Assembly (NCBI GenBank): GCA_017476085.1
Contig: JAFVEJ010000214.1
Location: 1 to 10,958, forward strand
Source: Alphaproteobacteria bacterium
GTDB lineage: Bacteria; Pseudomonadota; Alphaproteobacteria; RF32; CAG-977
Direction of reading: 5' to 3'
DNA: 10,958 nucleotides
Every line of letters starts with the position of its first letter. Position 1 is the first letter of the stretch. Below, piece after piece: positions 1-6,072 of the stretch. Below the pieces are notes generated by a model. It was not told the origin of the DNA. It did not search any database and was given only the letters and a program-made list of their open reading frames with translations. The position numbers and the translations under genes are program-made.

Positions 1-1
1 G

Positions 2-1093
2 CAAAAAGAAATGGATATGATCAACCGCGCTTACATTGAAGTGATGACTGCGGGCGACGCCAAAGGCCGTTTATTCACATTCCCGATTCCGACCTATAAC
101 ATCACGCCGGATTTCCCGTGGGAAAGCGAAAATGCCGATCTGCTGTTTGAAATGACCGCAAAATACGGTTTGCCCTACTTCCAAAACTTCATCAATTCCA
201 GCCTGAAGCCGGGACAGGTTCGTTCAATGTGCTGCCGTTTGCAGCTGGATTTACGCGAATTGCTGGCCAGAGGAAACGGCTTGTTCGGTTCCGCCGAACA
301 GACGGGATCCGTCGGAGTTGTCACAATCAACTGCGCCCGTCTGGGTTACCTGTTCAAAGGCGATGAAGCCGGTTTGATGGCGCGTTTGGACGAATTAATG
401 GATTTGGCGCGTTCGACTCTGGAAATTAAGCGTAAAGTCATCCAACGCCATATTGATGCCGGATTATTCCCGTTCACCAAGCGCTATCTCGGCACTTTGC
501 GCAATCATTTCTCGACAATCGGCGTCAACGGTATCAATGAAATGATCCGCAACTTCACCAACGACGAACACAATATTACCGATTCGTTCGGTCAGGCGTT
601 CGCGAATCGCTTTTTGGAGTACATTCGCAGCAAAATGATTGTTTTCCAACAAGAAACGGGCAGCATGTACAATCTGGAAGCGACGCCCGCCGAAGGAACA
701 ACTTACCGTCTGGCCAAAGAAGACCAGAAACGTTATCCGGACATTCTTCAGGCCGGCACGAAAGAGGCTCCGTATTACACGAACTCTTCGCAGCTGCCGG
801 TCGGCTTTACGGATGATCCGTTTACCGCTTTGAATCTGCAGGAATCTTTACAGTCCAAATATACCGGCGGCACTGTAATGCACTTGTATATGGGTGAAAG
901 AATCTCCGATGCCAAAACTTGTCGGACACTCCTTAAGAGAATATTAGAGAATTATAGGATACCATATGTAACGGTGACACCTACTTTCTCTATTTGTCCC
1001 AAACACGGATATATCTCGGGTGAGCACAAATACTGCCCGTTATGCGATGAAGAACTCATCGCTCTTAAACGCCAGCAAGCCTGCGCCTGCTAA
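2..1093 (+). CDS. nrdD: Anaerobic ribonucleoside-triphosphate reductase, large subunit, C-terminal part (5' end outside window; glycyl-radical loop missing)
   Basis: Class III ribonucleotide reductase reduces ribonucleotides to deoxyribonucleotides without oxygen, using a glycyl radical. The frame is open to the left edge, and the codons before the first ATG (11) continue the family sequence, so the gene starts upstream. Counting that Met as 1, the sequence shows FPIPTYNIT at 24-32, the conserved SMCCRLQLD at 72-80 (active-site cysteine region), and a C-terminal zinc-ribbon-like cluster C329-x2-H332 ... C342-x2-C345. In most NrdD proteins the radical loop RVxGY follows the zinc site by about 15-25 residues. 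Here the protein ends at QQACAC with TAA, and the loop is encoded by the next ORF in another frame. nrdG follows, so this is an nrdD-radical loop-nrdG operon. The family assignment is certain; whether this polypeptide works with the separate loop is inference. Confidence 0.95.
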   Translation, partial: QKEMDMINRAYIEVMTAGDAKGRLFTFPIPTYNITPDFPWESENADLLFEMTAKYGLPYFQNFINSSLKPGQVRSMCCRLQLDLRELLARGNGLFGSAEQTGSVGVVTINCARLGYLFKGDEAGLMARLDELMDLARSTLEIKRKVIQRHIDAGLFPFTKRYLGTLRNHFSTIGVNGINEMIRNFTNDEHNITDSFGQAFANRFLEYIRSKMIVFQQETGSMYNLEATPAEGTTYRLAKEDQKRYPDILQAGTKEAPYYTNSSQLPVGFTDDPFTALNLQESLQSKYTGGTVMHLYMGERISDAKTCRTLLKRILENYRIPYVTVTPTFSICPKHGYISGEHKYCPLCDEELIALKRQQACAC

Positions 1094-1103
1094 TACAGGC
1101 TTG
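1076..1103 (+). promoter_or_regulatory. Inverted repeat spanning the nrdD stop codon
   Basis: CAAGCCTG (1076-1083) pairs perfectly with CAGGCTTG (1096-1103) around a 12-nt loop that contains the nrdD TAA (1091-1093). No T-run follows, so it is not a standard intrinsic terminator. It lies exactly between the two parts of the split reductase and could tune translation or mRNA stability of the downstream ORF. The function is inferred. Confidence 0.45.
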
Positions 1104-1157
1104 TAAGCACCCTTCAAACCGATTATGATTAACTTAGAACAACAGCGAGTAGAGAAC

Positions 1158-1346
1158 ATGACAACAGAAACAAATATTCAGCTTTCCAACGAAGAACGTC
1201 AGACCTGTGAAGTTTGGACACGGGTGATGGGCTATTTTCGTCCGGTGTCAGAATTCAATATCGGCAAGAAAAGCGAATATGCCGAACGTCAATGCTTTTC
1301 CGAAAAGAAAGCGACAGAAAAGTGTATGGATGTAGCTGCGGAATAA
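1158..1346 (+). CDS. Stand-alone glycyl-radical domain of class III ribonucleotide reductase (62 aa)
   Basis: This small protein carries the glycyl-radical loop that normally forms the NrdD C-terminus. Residues 16-28 read TCEVWTRVMGYFR, with the expected radical residue at Gly25 (RVMGY), followed by PVSEFNIGKKSEY, also typical of NrdD C-termini. I chose ATG 1158 because an AGAG lies just upstream. The in-frame ATG at 1125 has no Shine-Dalgarno sequence and would add 11 unconserved residues. The frame differs from nrdD, and the join contains about 35 extra codons' worth of non-homologous sequence plus a stem-loop. This looks like a true split rather than a single base error. nrdG begins 7 nt after the stop, so the three are probably co-transcribed. 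The protein presumably docks on NrdD and is activated by NrdG, like the separate radical 'spare part' YfiD for pyruvate formate-lyase; this is inference. Confidence 0.85.
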   Translation: MTTETNIQLSNEERQTCEVWTRVMGYFRPVSEFNIGKKSEYAERQCFSEKKATEKCMDVAAE

Positions 1347-1353
1347 CCCTTCT

Positions 1354-2049
1354 ATGCCTATAACCATCGGCGGCGTCGAACCTTTTACTACGGTAGATTT
1401 TCCGGGAAGGCTCGCCGCCGTTTTATTTTGCCTCGGCTGCCCGCTGCGCTGCCCCTACTGCCATAATCTGGAATTGCAGGATTTTAAAGGAAGACCTTTT
1501 ATTTCCTGGGAAACCTTTATCGAATTTCTGGACAGCAGAAAAAAATTGCTGGACGGCATCGTTTTTTCCGGCGGTGAACCTTTGGCTCAGCCCGACTTAT
1601 ACGAATCGATCAAAGCCGTTAAAGATATGGGGTTTTTGATCGGATTACACACATCGGGTGTCAATCGGGACAGATTAAAACAGATTCTGCCACTGTTGAC
1701 CTGGGTGGGATTTGACGTAAAAACGGTTTTTGAAGCTTACGAAGAACGAATCCCGAATTCTCATGCGGCAACGATTGAAGCTTGTCTGGATATGCTGATT
1801 GCTTCGCCGGTTGAACTGGAGGCCAGAACCACCTTGGATCCGCGCGTGATCTCTAAAGAGGAATTGAAACAACTGGCGCATACGTTGGCCGAAAAAGGCG
1901 TTGAAACTTACGCGATACAGGAATACCGCCCTCACCCTGCGGAAAAAAATCCGCCGGCCCCCGCAGATGTGACAGCCTTTTTCACGGACAAAAAATTGTT
2001 GGCGGAATTAAAAAGCCTGTTTAAAAATTTTATTATCCGCCGCGCTTAG
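1354..2049 (+). CDS. nrdG: Anaerobic ribonucleotide reductase activating protein (radical SAM)
   Basis: This is a radical-SAM enzyme that uses a [4Fe-4S] cluster and S-adenosylmethionine to place the radical on the reductase glycine. The cluster motif Cx3Cx2C is at C29, C33 and C36 (CPLRCPYC), inside the N-terminal stretch GGVEPFTTVDFPGRL typical of the longer NrdG group. The SAM-binding GGE motif is at residues 73-75 (FSGGEPLAQ). At 231 aa it is longer than the enterobacterial NrdG (about 155 aa) and fits the NrdG2-type subgroup. It starts 7 nt after the glycyl-radical ORF with only a weak upstream purine stretch, which suggests translational coupling. The target glycine here is probably Gly25 of the 62-aa neighbour. 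The 3' end overlaps the convergent PQ-loop gene by 4 nt. Confidence 0.93.
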   Translation: MPITIGGVEPFTTVDFPGRLAAVLFCLGCPLRCPYCHNLELQDFKGRPFISWETFIEFLDSRKKLLDGIVFSGGEPLAQPDLYESIKAVKDMGFLIGLHTSGVNRDRLKQILPLLTWVGFDVKTVFEAYEERIPNSHAATIEACLDMLIASPVELEARTTLDPRVISKEELKQLAHTLAEKGVETYAIQEYRPHPAEKNPPAPADVTAFFTDKKLLAELKSLFKNFIIRRA

Positions 2050-2324
2050 TTCCCGGCTGCAGAAGCGTCTGTTTTTTTCTTATATCTGAAATACAGGACG
2101 AAATCGCAGAAAACCAATAAAAAGTTTAAAACATACAGCCAAAAAACAAAGTCGTATCCAAAATTCAAGACTTTGTTGATCATACCGCAGATATAGCCGA
2201 TCAAGATCAACAACAAAAATATCAAACTTTTTCCTTCGACATTTTTTGTTCGGTATGTTTTCAGTACTGCCGCCGGCCAGCTGGCACCGAAACACAAAAG
2301 CATACCCGCTTCAAAAATATTCAT
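2046..2324 (-). CDS. Small PQ-loop / SemiSWEET-like three-helix membrane protein
   Basis: A 92-aa protein with three hydrophobic segments at about residues 4-22, 34-53 and 57-79 and a basic C-terminal tail (YKKK). Helix 1 ends in ASWPAAVLKTYRTKNVEGKS, which resembles the PQ-loop signature, with WP in place of PQ and a following K-N-x-x-GKS. SemiSWEETs are half-size sugar transporters that act as dimers in the inner membrane. The substrate here cannot be read, and the altered motif means transport is not certain. The start is supported by GGAG (2332-2335) 7 nt upstream. It converges on nrdG with a 4-nt overlap and has its own upstream region, so it is not part of that operon. Confidence 0.75.
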   Translation of the reverse strand: MNIFEAGMLLCFGASWPAAVLKTYRTKNVEGKSLIFLLLILIGYICGMINKVLNFGYDFVFWLYVLNFLLVFCDFVLYFRYKKKTDASAAGN

Positions 2325-2331
2325 CCGTCTT

Positions 2332-2358
2332 CTCCGTTAAATGTATTTTCTGATTATA
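2332..2358 (-). promoter_or_regulatory. Probable -10 box and Shine-Dalgarno for the PQ-loop gene
   Basis: On the minus strand a TATAAT (2358-2353, within the palindrome GATTATATAATC) lies about 20 nt before the SD GGAG (2335-2332). No good -35 box is visible 16-18 bp upstream, so the promoter call is weak. The SD is sound. Confidence 0.4.
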
Positions 2359-2483
2359 TAATCCTGCAAAAGATACTGTTTTTCCGATTGTAAAAGCAAG
2401 ATTTCTTTAGCCATTCCTTACGATATTTTGAAAACAAGCGCAACACGTCAAATCCTTAAAATCTAAAGACTGATTTTTATAAA
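2336..2483. other. Intergenic stretch left of repeat copy 1
   Basis: Apart from the -10 box described separately, I see no ORF, RNA or repeat here. The sequence is AT-rich and ends in a run of A (T on the minus strand) that serves the minus-strand terminator in repeat copy 1. Confidence 0.5.
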
Positions 2484-2485
2484 AA

Positions 2486-2517
2486 AAAAGAACCCATTGA
2501 AAACAATGAGTTCTTTT
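2486..2517 (-). terminator. Intrinsic terminator in repeat copy 1
   Basis: 14-bp stem AAAAGAAC-x-CATTG around an AAAA loop (TTTT on minus). The one non-Watson-Crick position is C·A on the plus strand but G·U on the minus strand, and nine T follow on the minus strand. It therefore acts best on minus-strand transcripts, where it would end asmA mRNA. Confidence 0.75.
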
Positions 2518-2523
2518 GTAAAA

Positions 2524-2541
2524 TGACGAAGAGCGTGGGAT
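2524..2541 (-). other. Degenerate tRNA-Ser 3'-end fragment (att core), copy 1
   Basis: The minus strand reads ATCCCACGCTCTTCGTCA. Copies 2 and 3 have ATCCCACGCCCTCCGCCA, so this copy carries three C-to-T changes that would break the acceptor strand. It is positioned exactly as in the other copies, directly before the terminator. It is probably an older, decayed core. Confidence 0.6.
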
Positions 2542-2615
2542 AATATGTTAGACTTCTCTCTTTTCTTTTAAAATCAACAAGATACATCTGAAAAACTCCT
2601 CGCCACTCCGGTTTT

Positions 2616-2659
2616 ATTAGCAAATTCATTAGCAGTTTTAGTTAGCAGTCGTATCAGCA
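2616..2659 (-). repeat. Array of four TGCTAAT motifs, copy 1
   Basis: Plus-strand units ATTAGCA (2616), ATTAGCA (2628), GTTAGCA (2641) and ATCAGCA (2653). The 12-bp period is broken once by one inserted base, and two units have a substitution, so this array is decaying. Confidence 0.65.
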
Positions 2660-2683
2660 ACTTTTAATATATTATCAGCAGGT

Positions 2684-2878
2684 AATAATGCGAAAACGAC
2701 ATTGATCAGCATTCAAAACATTTTTGCGTCAGACAGGGAAAAGATTAAAACGCTCAAAAAGGCTTCGGAATCCGCACAGAAAGTATTTACAGTTTTTCAA
2801 AAGAAACCGGTATTGACAGTTTCCGAGATTGTCAAAGCGATAACATCAACCAAACCGACCGTTCAAAAATACTTTTAA
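2684..2878 (+). pseudogene. Fragment of a Fic-family gene (C-terminal region only)
   Basis: Translation in this frame gives a sequence nearly identical to residues 285-344 of the intact Fic protein at 8063-9220 (for example KTTLIS, IFASDREKIKTL, ASESAQKVFTVFQKKPV, LTVSEIVKAI, STKPTV). It then diverges to QKYF and a TAA. The Fic catalytic domain, the inhibitory helix, the start codon and the promoter are absent. The winged-helix portion is cut in mid-domain. DNA identity with the intact gene is high over the whole piece, with scattered, mostly silent changes, so it is a diverged paralogue and not an assembly duplicate. It begins at a shared AGCA right after repeat copy 1, which suggests a deletion that fused the repeat to the middle of the gene. 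It is non-functional as a Fic enzyme. Confidence 0.9.
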
Positions 2879-2904
2879 CGATATTTTGGGTTGAATGAAT
2901 TGAT

Positions 2905-5595
2905 TTATTCGTTATCACCAAACCAGTTTAAAAAACGGTTTGTCGTTTTGTTAACGGCATCCATCCCTTTTCGGGCCGTATTTTTGACGGCTTGCCCCGC
3001 TTTTTTTCCGCTTTCATAGGTCGTATCCACAACGGATTCCGCCGTTTTTTCCAAAGTATCGAAAGTTTTTTGATAAGCCCTCTGCATTCCGGCCTTAATT
3101 CCGGTTGTTTCCTGATACATTTCTCCGTAAACGGTTCCCTGCAAAGCTGTACGGCAGGGATCGGCATCGGAATCCAGCAGCAATTTGGCTCCGATAAAAA
3201 CGGCGCCTCCGGCAACGATGCCGACAGCATTTTTGATAACGGATTTGGAATTCACGAAAACGGACGGTTTCATCACCGTTCCCGTTACTTTAATCATTGA
3301 GGCCAGAATTTGTGTCGCATTTGTTTGCATCAGATTTCCGCTCAACGGTTGAATCCCTATGTTGATTTTGTTGTCCGCAAGACTGACGCTTCCGTCCCCG
3401 ACCAGCTTGATTTGGTCCGAATCAAAAGCGATCCCTTTGGGAAATTGAATTTTCCCTTTTGCAAAATCCGCCCTTATGACGGCACATTTTAAATCGGCGT
3501 CAGTCTGTTTCGTCGAAATGTTCAATGCGGATATCAGCTGCGTCAGGAAATTGCCCTGAACATATTTCAACAATCCAAATTGCACTTCGGACTGTCCGAC
3601 AGCCAATAAAACCTGCCCATCTAAATTTTCAAACAAATCGCGATAACTTTTTCCTTTTGTTTTTAATGTAATGCGGGAATGAGCAATACCGCCTTTTTTA
3701 AACGAAAAATTTTTCTCTTTCGGTTTCAGGCTTTTTATTAGCTCCGAAAGAATAATATCGGCCCCGTCCAAATTGATATTTACGGCGTTGTCTCCGGCGT
3801 TCAAAAACAAGTTGCCTTCCACCGTTCCCCGACCGGCGATAAAAAAAACGTCTTTCAAGTTTAAGACGCCGTCTTTAACCACAACAGCTCCTTTGAGCTT
3901 ATCCAAAGACAAATCCTGATTGATAATCAAATGCGCGATATCAAAGATAAAGCGCGCGTCAAACCGGTTCAGAAAATCCAAACGCAAATCGCCTTCCGGA
4001 ATGAAGTCATCCGTTGAAGCGTCGGATGTGGAAACGGATTTTTCAGAACCTTCTTCTTTCGCCGGAAATAAAGAGGGAATATCCAATAAGGAAGCGGTGA
4101 GTTTCCCTTTTATATTCAATTTATTCTTAACTGAAACATCCACATTTCCGCCGACCGAATTTTGATCAAAATTCAGCTTGTCGATTTGTAAAGACGCTTT
4201 CAAATTTTTAAACAGATCGCCATAAGTCGTTCCCTTTGTTGAAAACGTCCCGTTCAAGCGGGCAACGGAAACGTTGTCAACGACGAAACCTTTCTTCTTC
4301 AGCGCTTCTTTTAAAAAGTCGTTTAAAAATACATTCCGGAAATCCGTTTCAACCTTCACGACGTTTCCTTTTGAATTTAAAACGGCACTCCCTTTCAGGT
4401 TTCCTTTTCCCGTTTTTGCGGACAAAGGCTTTAACGTCAAAATCCCGTCTTTGATAACGGCGGTTCCGTTCACCCGATCAAACGAAAAATCTTCGTTCAC
4501 ATTCAACCGCTCAACCGCGAACGCCAAATGCGCATTAAATTGATTCAGAAAATCAGAAACAATCTTTTTGTCCGCAGTTGAATTTTGAGTTTTTTCCGTT
4601 GCCGCGGAAGCCTTTTCAGCCGGCATTAAAGAAGGAATATCTATCAAGGGCGCGGAAATATTTGCCCAAATATCCGGTTTTTCCGTCAAAGAGACTTTCA
4701 CATCGCCGCGTATAATGCTTTTTCCGAACTCCAATTGTTCAATGCCAAGCGCTACCCTCTTTTGACCGGCGATTATGTTTGATTTCAAATGCAATGCCGG
4801 CAGATTAAAGTTTCCGTCAGGAGAAGTTAAATCCAACTTTCCTTCAATATGCCAATCGCCGGAAATATCCGTCACGGCGACAGAAGCCTTTAAACGTCCG
4901 TTCAAAGCCCCGACATCTATTTCGGCATTATAGGCCTCTTTACGCATTAAAACATCAAGGGCGTCTCCCTCCATCGTTCCTTTGACTTCCCGACCGTTAT
5001 AAAGTAAATCGTAATCCAGAAAAACACGATGTTCCTCCGGTCTTAACGAGGCTCGTTTAATTTGCAGATTGATCTTCGACTTCGGACTGTCATAAATGAT
5101 CACCCCGTCTGAAACCGATATTTTTTCAACGGTCACTTTCACATCGGACATAAAACCGTTATCCGTTTCAGGCGTTTTCTTTTCCGTTTCGGAAGCAGCT
5201 TTTTCAAAAACCCAGTTTTTTCCGCCCTCTTCATTGACAGACAAGTAAATTTCCGGCTGAATTAACGTTATATTGTCAACAGCGACGATTTTGTCGAATA
5301 AGGGCATGATTGCAACGGACACTTCTGCTTCTTTGGCGGTTATCATGGCTTTTTCCCCGCCGTGATCAACATCGGCAAAGGAAATCCGCTTGATTCTCAA
5401 CGTCGGTGACCAAGACATTTTCAATCGTATGTCGCCTAAAGATAATTTTCGCCCCGTCCGGTCAAAAACCATTTTTTCTATCCGGAGCTTATAAGTATTC
5501 AAGTCAAACCGGTAAATGAAAACGGAACCGGCAATAATCCCGATAAAGAAAATTGAAAACAAAGTTATAAACGACCATTTCAAAATTTTTTTCAT
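2905..5595 (-). CDS. AsmA-family envelope protein, 896 aa, with an internal duplication
   Basis: One N-terminal membrane anchor (residues about 8-28, preceded by MKKILKW) is followed by a long, beta-rich periplasmic region. The N-terminal part (DLNTYKLRIEKMVFDRTGRKL, at 31-51) and the C-terminal part (about 700-780, with DLKCAVIRADFAKGK and later TGTVMKPSV) fit the AsmA family. Family members resemble chorein-type lipid-transfer proteins and affect outer-membrane lipid homeostasis. Residues 314-471 and 501-666 are related copies: APLIDIPSLMPA / ASLLDIPSLFPA, DFLNQFNAHL / DFLNRFDARF, VIKDGILTLK / VVKDGVLNLK, and TTYGDLFKNL / KSYRDLFENL. The C-terminal 90 residues form a lysine- and threonine-rich helical tail. 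The frame is intact. The SD is weak (GGA about 12 nt upstream). The gene lies between repeat copies 1 and 2, but its size and composition look chromosomal. Confidence 0.85.
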   Translation of the reverse strand: MKKILKWSFITLFSIFFIGIIAGSVFIYRFDLNTYKLRIEKMVFDRTGRKLSLGDIRLKMSWSPTLRIKRISFADVDHGGEKAMITAKEAEVSVAIMPLFDKIVAVDNITLIQPEIYLSVNEEGGKNWVFEKAASETEKKTPETDNGFMSDVKVTVEKISVSDGVIIYDSPKSKINLQIKRASLRPEEHRVFLDYDLLYNGREVKGTMEGDALDVLMRKEAYNAEIDVGALNGRLKASVAVTDISGDWHIEGKLDLTSPDGNFNLPALHLKSNIIAGQKRVALGIEQLEFGKSIIRGDVKVSLTEKPDIWANISAPLIDIPSLMPAEKASAATEKTQNSTADKKIVSDFLNQFNAHLAFAVERLNVNEDFSFDRVNGTAVIKDGILTLKPLSAKTGKGNLKGSAVLNSKGNVVKVETDFRNVFLNDFLKEALKKKGFVVDNVSVARLNGTFSTKGTTYGDLFKNLKASLQIDKLNFDQNSVGGNVDVSVKNKLNIKGKLTASLLDIPSLFPAKEEGSEKSVSTSDASTDDFIPEGDLRLDFLNRFDARFIFDIAHLIINQDLSLDKLKGAVVVKDGVLNLKDVFFIAGRGTVEGNLFLNAGDNAVNINLDGADIILSELIKSLKPKEKNFSFKKGGIAHSRITLKTKGKSYRDLFENLDGQVLLAVGQSEVQFGLLKYVQGNFLTQLISALNISTKQTDADLKCAVIRADFAKGKIQFPKGIAFDSDQIKLVGDGSVSLADNKINIGIQPLSGNLMQTNATQILASMIKVTGTVMKPSVFVNSKSVIKNAVGIVAGGAVFIGAKLLLDSDADPCRTALQGTVYGEMYQETTGIKAGMQRAYQKTFDTLEKTAESVVDTTYESGKKAGQAVKNTARKGMDAVNKTTNRFLNWFGDNE

Positions 5596-5814
5596 TCTAT
5601 GCCATCGTCCTGTTTATTCCCTTTGATTTTACCGGACATGCCACGCCTTTTTCTGAAACGCGCATACGATCAAACAGAGTATTTTCTTAATTTTTCTACA
5701 CATTTTCACGCGATTTTTCAATGTGCAATAAGATTACTGTGACAGCATAAAACATAAAAAAAAACGAACAAAGCGTTTTTTATCAGCAGATACGTTTTTG
5801 AACTTGCTGCAAAA
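5596..5814. other. Upstream region of the asmA-like gene
   Basis: No gene, repeat or convincing promoter is recognised. A plus-strand weak hairpin (AAAAAACG ... CGTTTTTT, 5759-5781) has only two GC pairs. The promoter of the minus-strand asmA-like gene should lie here, but no clear -35/-10 pair stands out. Confidence 0.4.
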
Positions 5815-5817
5815 ACA

Positions 5818-5849
5818 AAAAGAACCCATTGAAAACAATGAGTTCTTTT
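5818..5849 (-). terminator. Intrinsic terminator in repeat copy 2
   Basis: Same 14-bp stem and 4-nt loop as copy 1. The single mismatch is G·U in minus-strand RNA, and TTTTGTTTTT follows on that strand. It is the likely end of hipBA transcripts. The layout, tRNA 3' end then 6 nt then stem, is that of a native tRNA terminator. Confidence 0.75.
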
Positions 5850-5855
5850 CCAAAA

Positions 5856-5873
5856 TGGCGGAGGGCGTGGGAT
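5856..5873 (-). other. tRNA-Ser 3'-end fragment (att core), copy 2
   Basis: The minus strand reads ATCCCACGCCCTCCGCCA. Split by tRNA anatomy this is AT (end of T loop), CCCAC (T-stem 3' strand), GCCCTCC (acceptor 3' strand), G (discriminator, serine-type) and CCA. The bases upstream do not supply a T-stem partner, TTCGA loop or any tRNA body, so it is a fragment only. Such 3' ends are classic attachment sites for tyrosine integrases. Confidence 0.75.
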
Positions 5874-5947
5874 AATATGTTAGGCTTCCCTCTTTTCTTT
5901 TAAAATCAAACAGATACATCTGAAAAGCTCCCCGCCACGCCGGTTTT

Positions 5948-5990
5948 ATTAGCAAATTCATTAGCAGTTTTATTAGCAAGCGTATTAGCA
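5948..5990 (-). repeat. Four TGCTAAT motifs at exact 12-bp spacing, copy 2
   Basis: Plus-strand ATTAGCA starts at 5948, 5960, 5972 and 5984. It lies about 75 bp inside the putative att core, where integrase or excisionase arm-type sites would be expected. On the minus strand it also reads as an A-N-x-x peptide repeat ending in GVAGSFSDVSV and a stop. Confidence 0.75.
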
Positions 5991-6072
5991 ACTTTTAGTA
6001 TATTATCAATATAAATATATCTTGTAAGGCGTGCTTATTTGTGGGGTTCCTGTTGATCATCTCATCATACTT

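Larger units (their letters stand above)
2484..2677 (-). repeat. Repeat copy 1 (tRNA-Ser attachment-site relic, most diverged)
   Basis: This is the first of three copies of an approximately 200-bp intergenic repeat. In minus-strand order it has a TGCTAAT array, a linker with the conserved GATACATCTGAAAA (given on +), a tRNA-Ser 3'-end fragment and a terminator. Copy 1 shares with copy 2 the stretch from ATAATATGTTAG to TTTTAAAATCAA, which copy 3 has lost. It differs from both by three transitions in the tRNA piece and by one inserted base in the array. At 2677 the match ends abruptly and a fragment of a fic gene follows. Confidence 0.85.
5815..6027 (-). repeat. Repeat copy 2 (tRNA-Ser attachment-site relic)
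   Basis: This is a complete copy. In minus-strand order it runs from a conserved TTACAAG start through the TGCTAAT array, the linker and the tRNA-Ser 3' end to the terminator. It ends 45 bp from the hipA stop, so hipBA transcripts run into it. The tRNA piece and terminator are identical to copy 3 and the array region is nearly so. The linker matches copy 1 better than copy 3. This mosaic fits repeated recombination between copies. A minus-strand ORF across it (5734-5991) is a by-product of the A/N-coding array. Confidence 0.88.

Noticed and set aside
5759..5781. Hairpin AAAAAACG ... CGTTTTTT as a terminator
   Set aside because: Only two GC pairs, and no plus-strand gene reads into it. It is probably an A/T-rich coincidence.
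5856..5873. A complete tRNA-Ser gene
   Set aside because: Only the last 18 nt are present. There is no T-loop GGTTCGA, anticodon arm or acceptor 5' strand on the upstream side in any of the three copies.
5948..5990. CRISPR-like array
   Set aside because: The repeat is only 7-9 bp with a 12-bp period, far below CRISPR repeat and spacer lengths, and no cas gene is present.
5734..5991. 85-aa minus-strand ORF starting with a LIRLLIK-type repeat
   Set aside because: It runs across the TGCTAAT array, the tRNA fragment and the terminator of repeat copy 2. The frame is not kept in copy 1, and the tail after the repeat is unrelated to that of the similar ORF in copy 3. It is a by-product of the repeat.
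2484..6027. Repeat copies as insertion sequences or MITEs with terminal inverted repeats
   Set aside because: No inverted repeats at the two ends of the copies, no flanking target duplications that I can see and no transposase. The tRNA end plus terminator points to an attachment-site origin.
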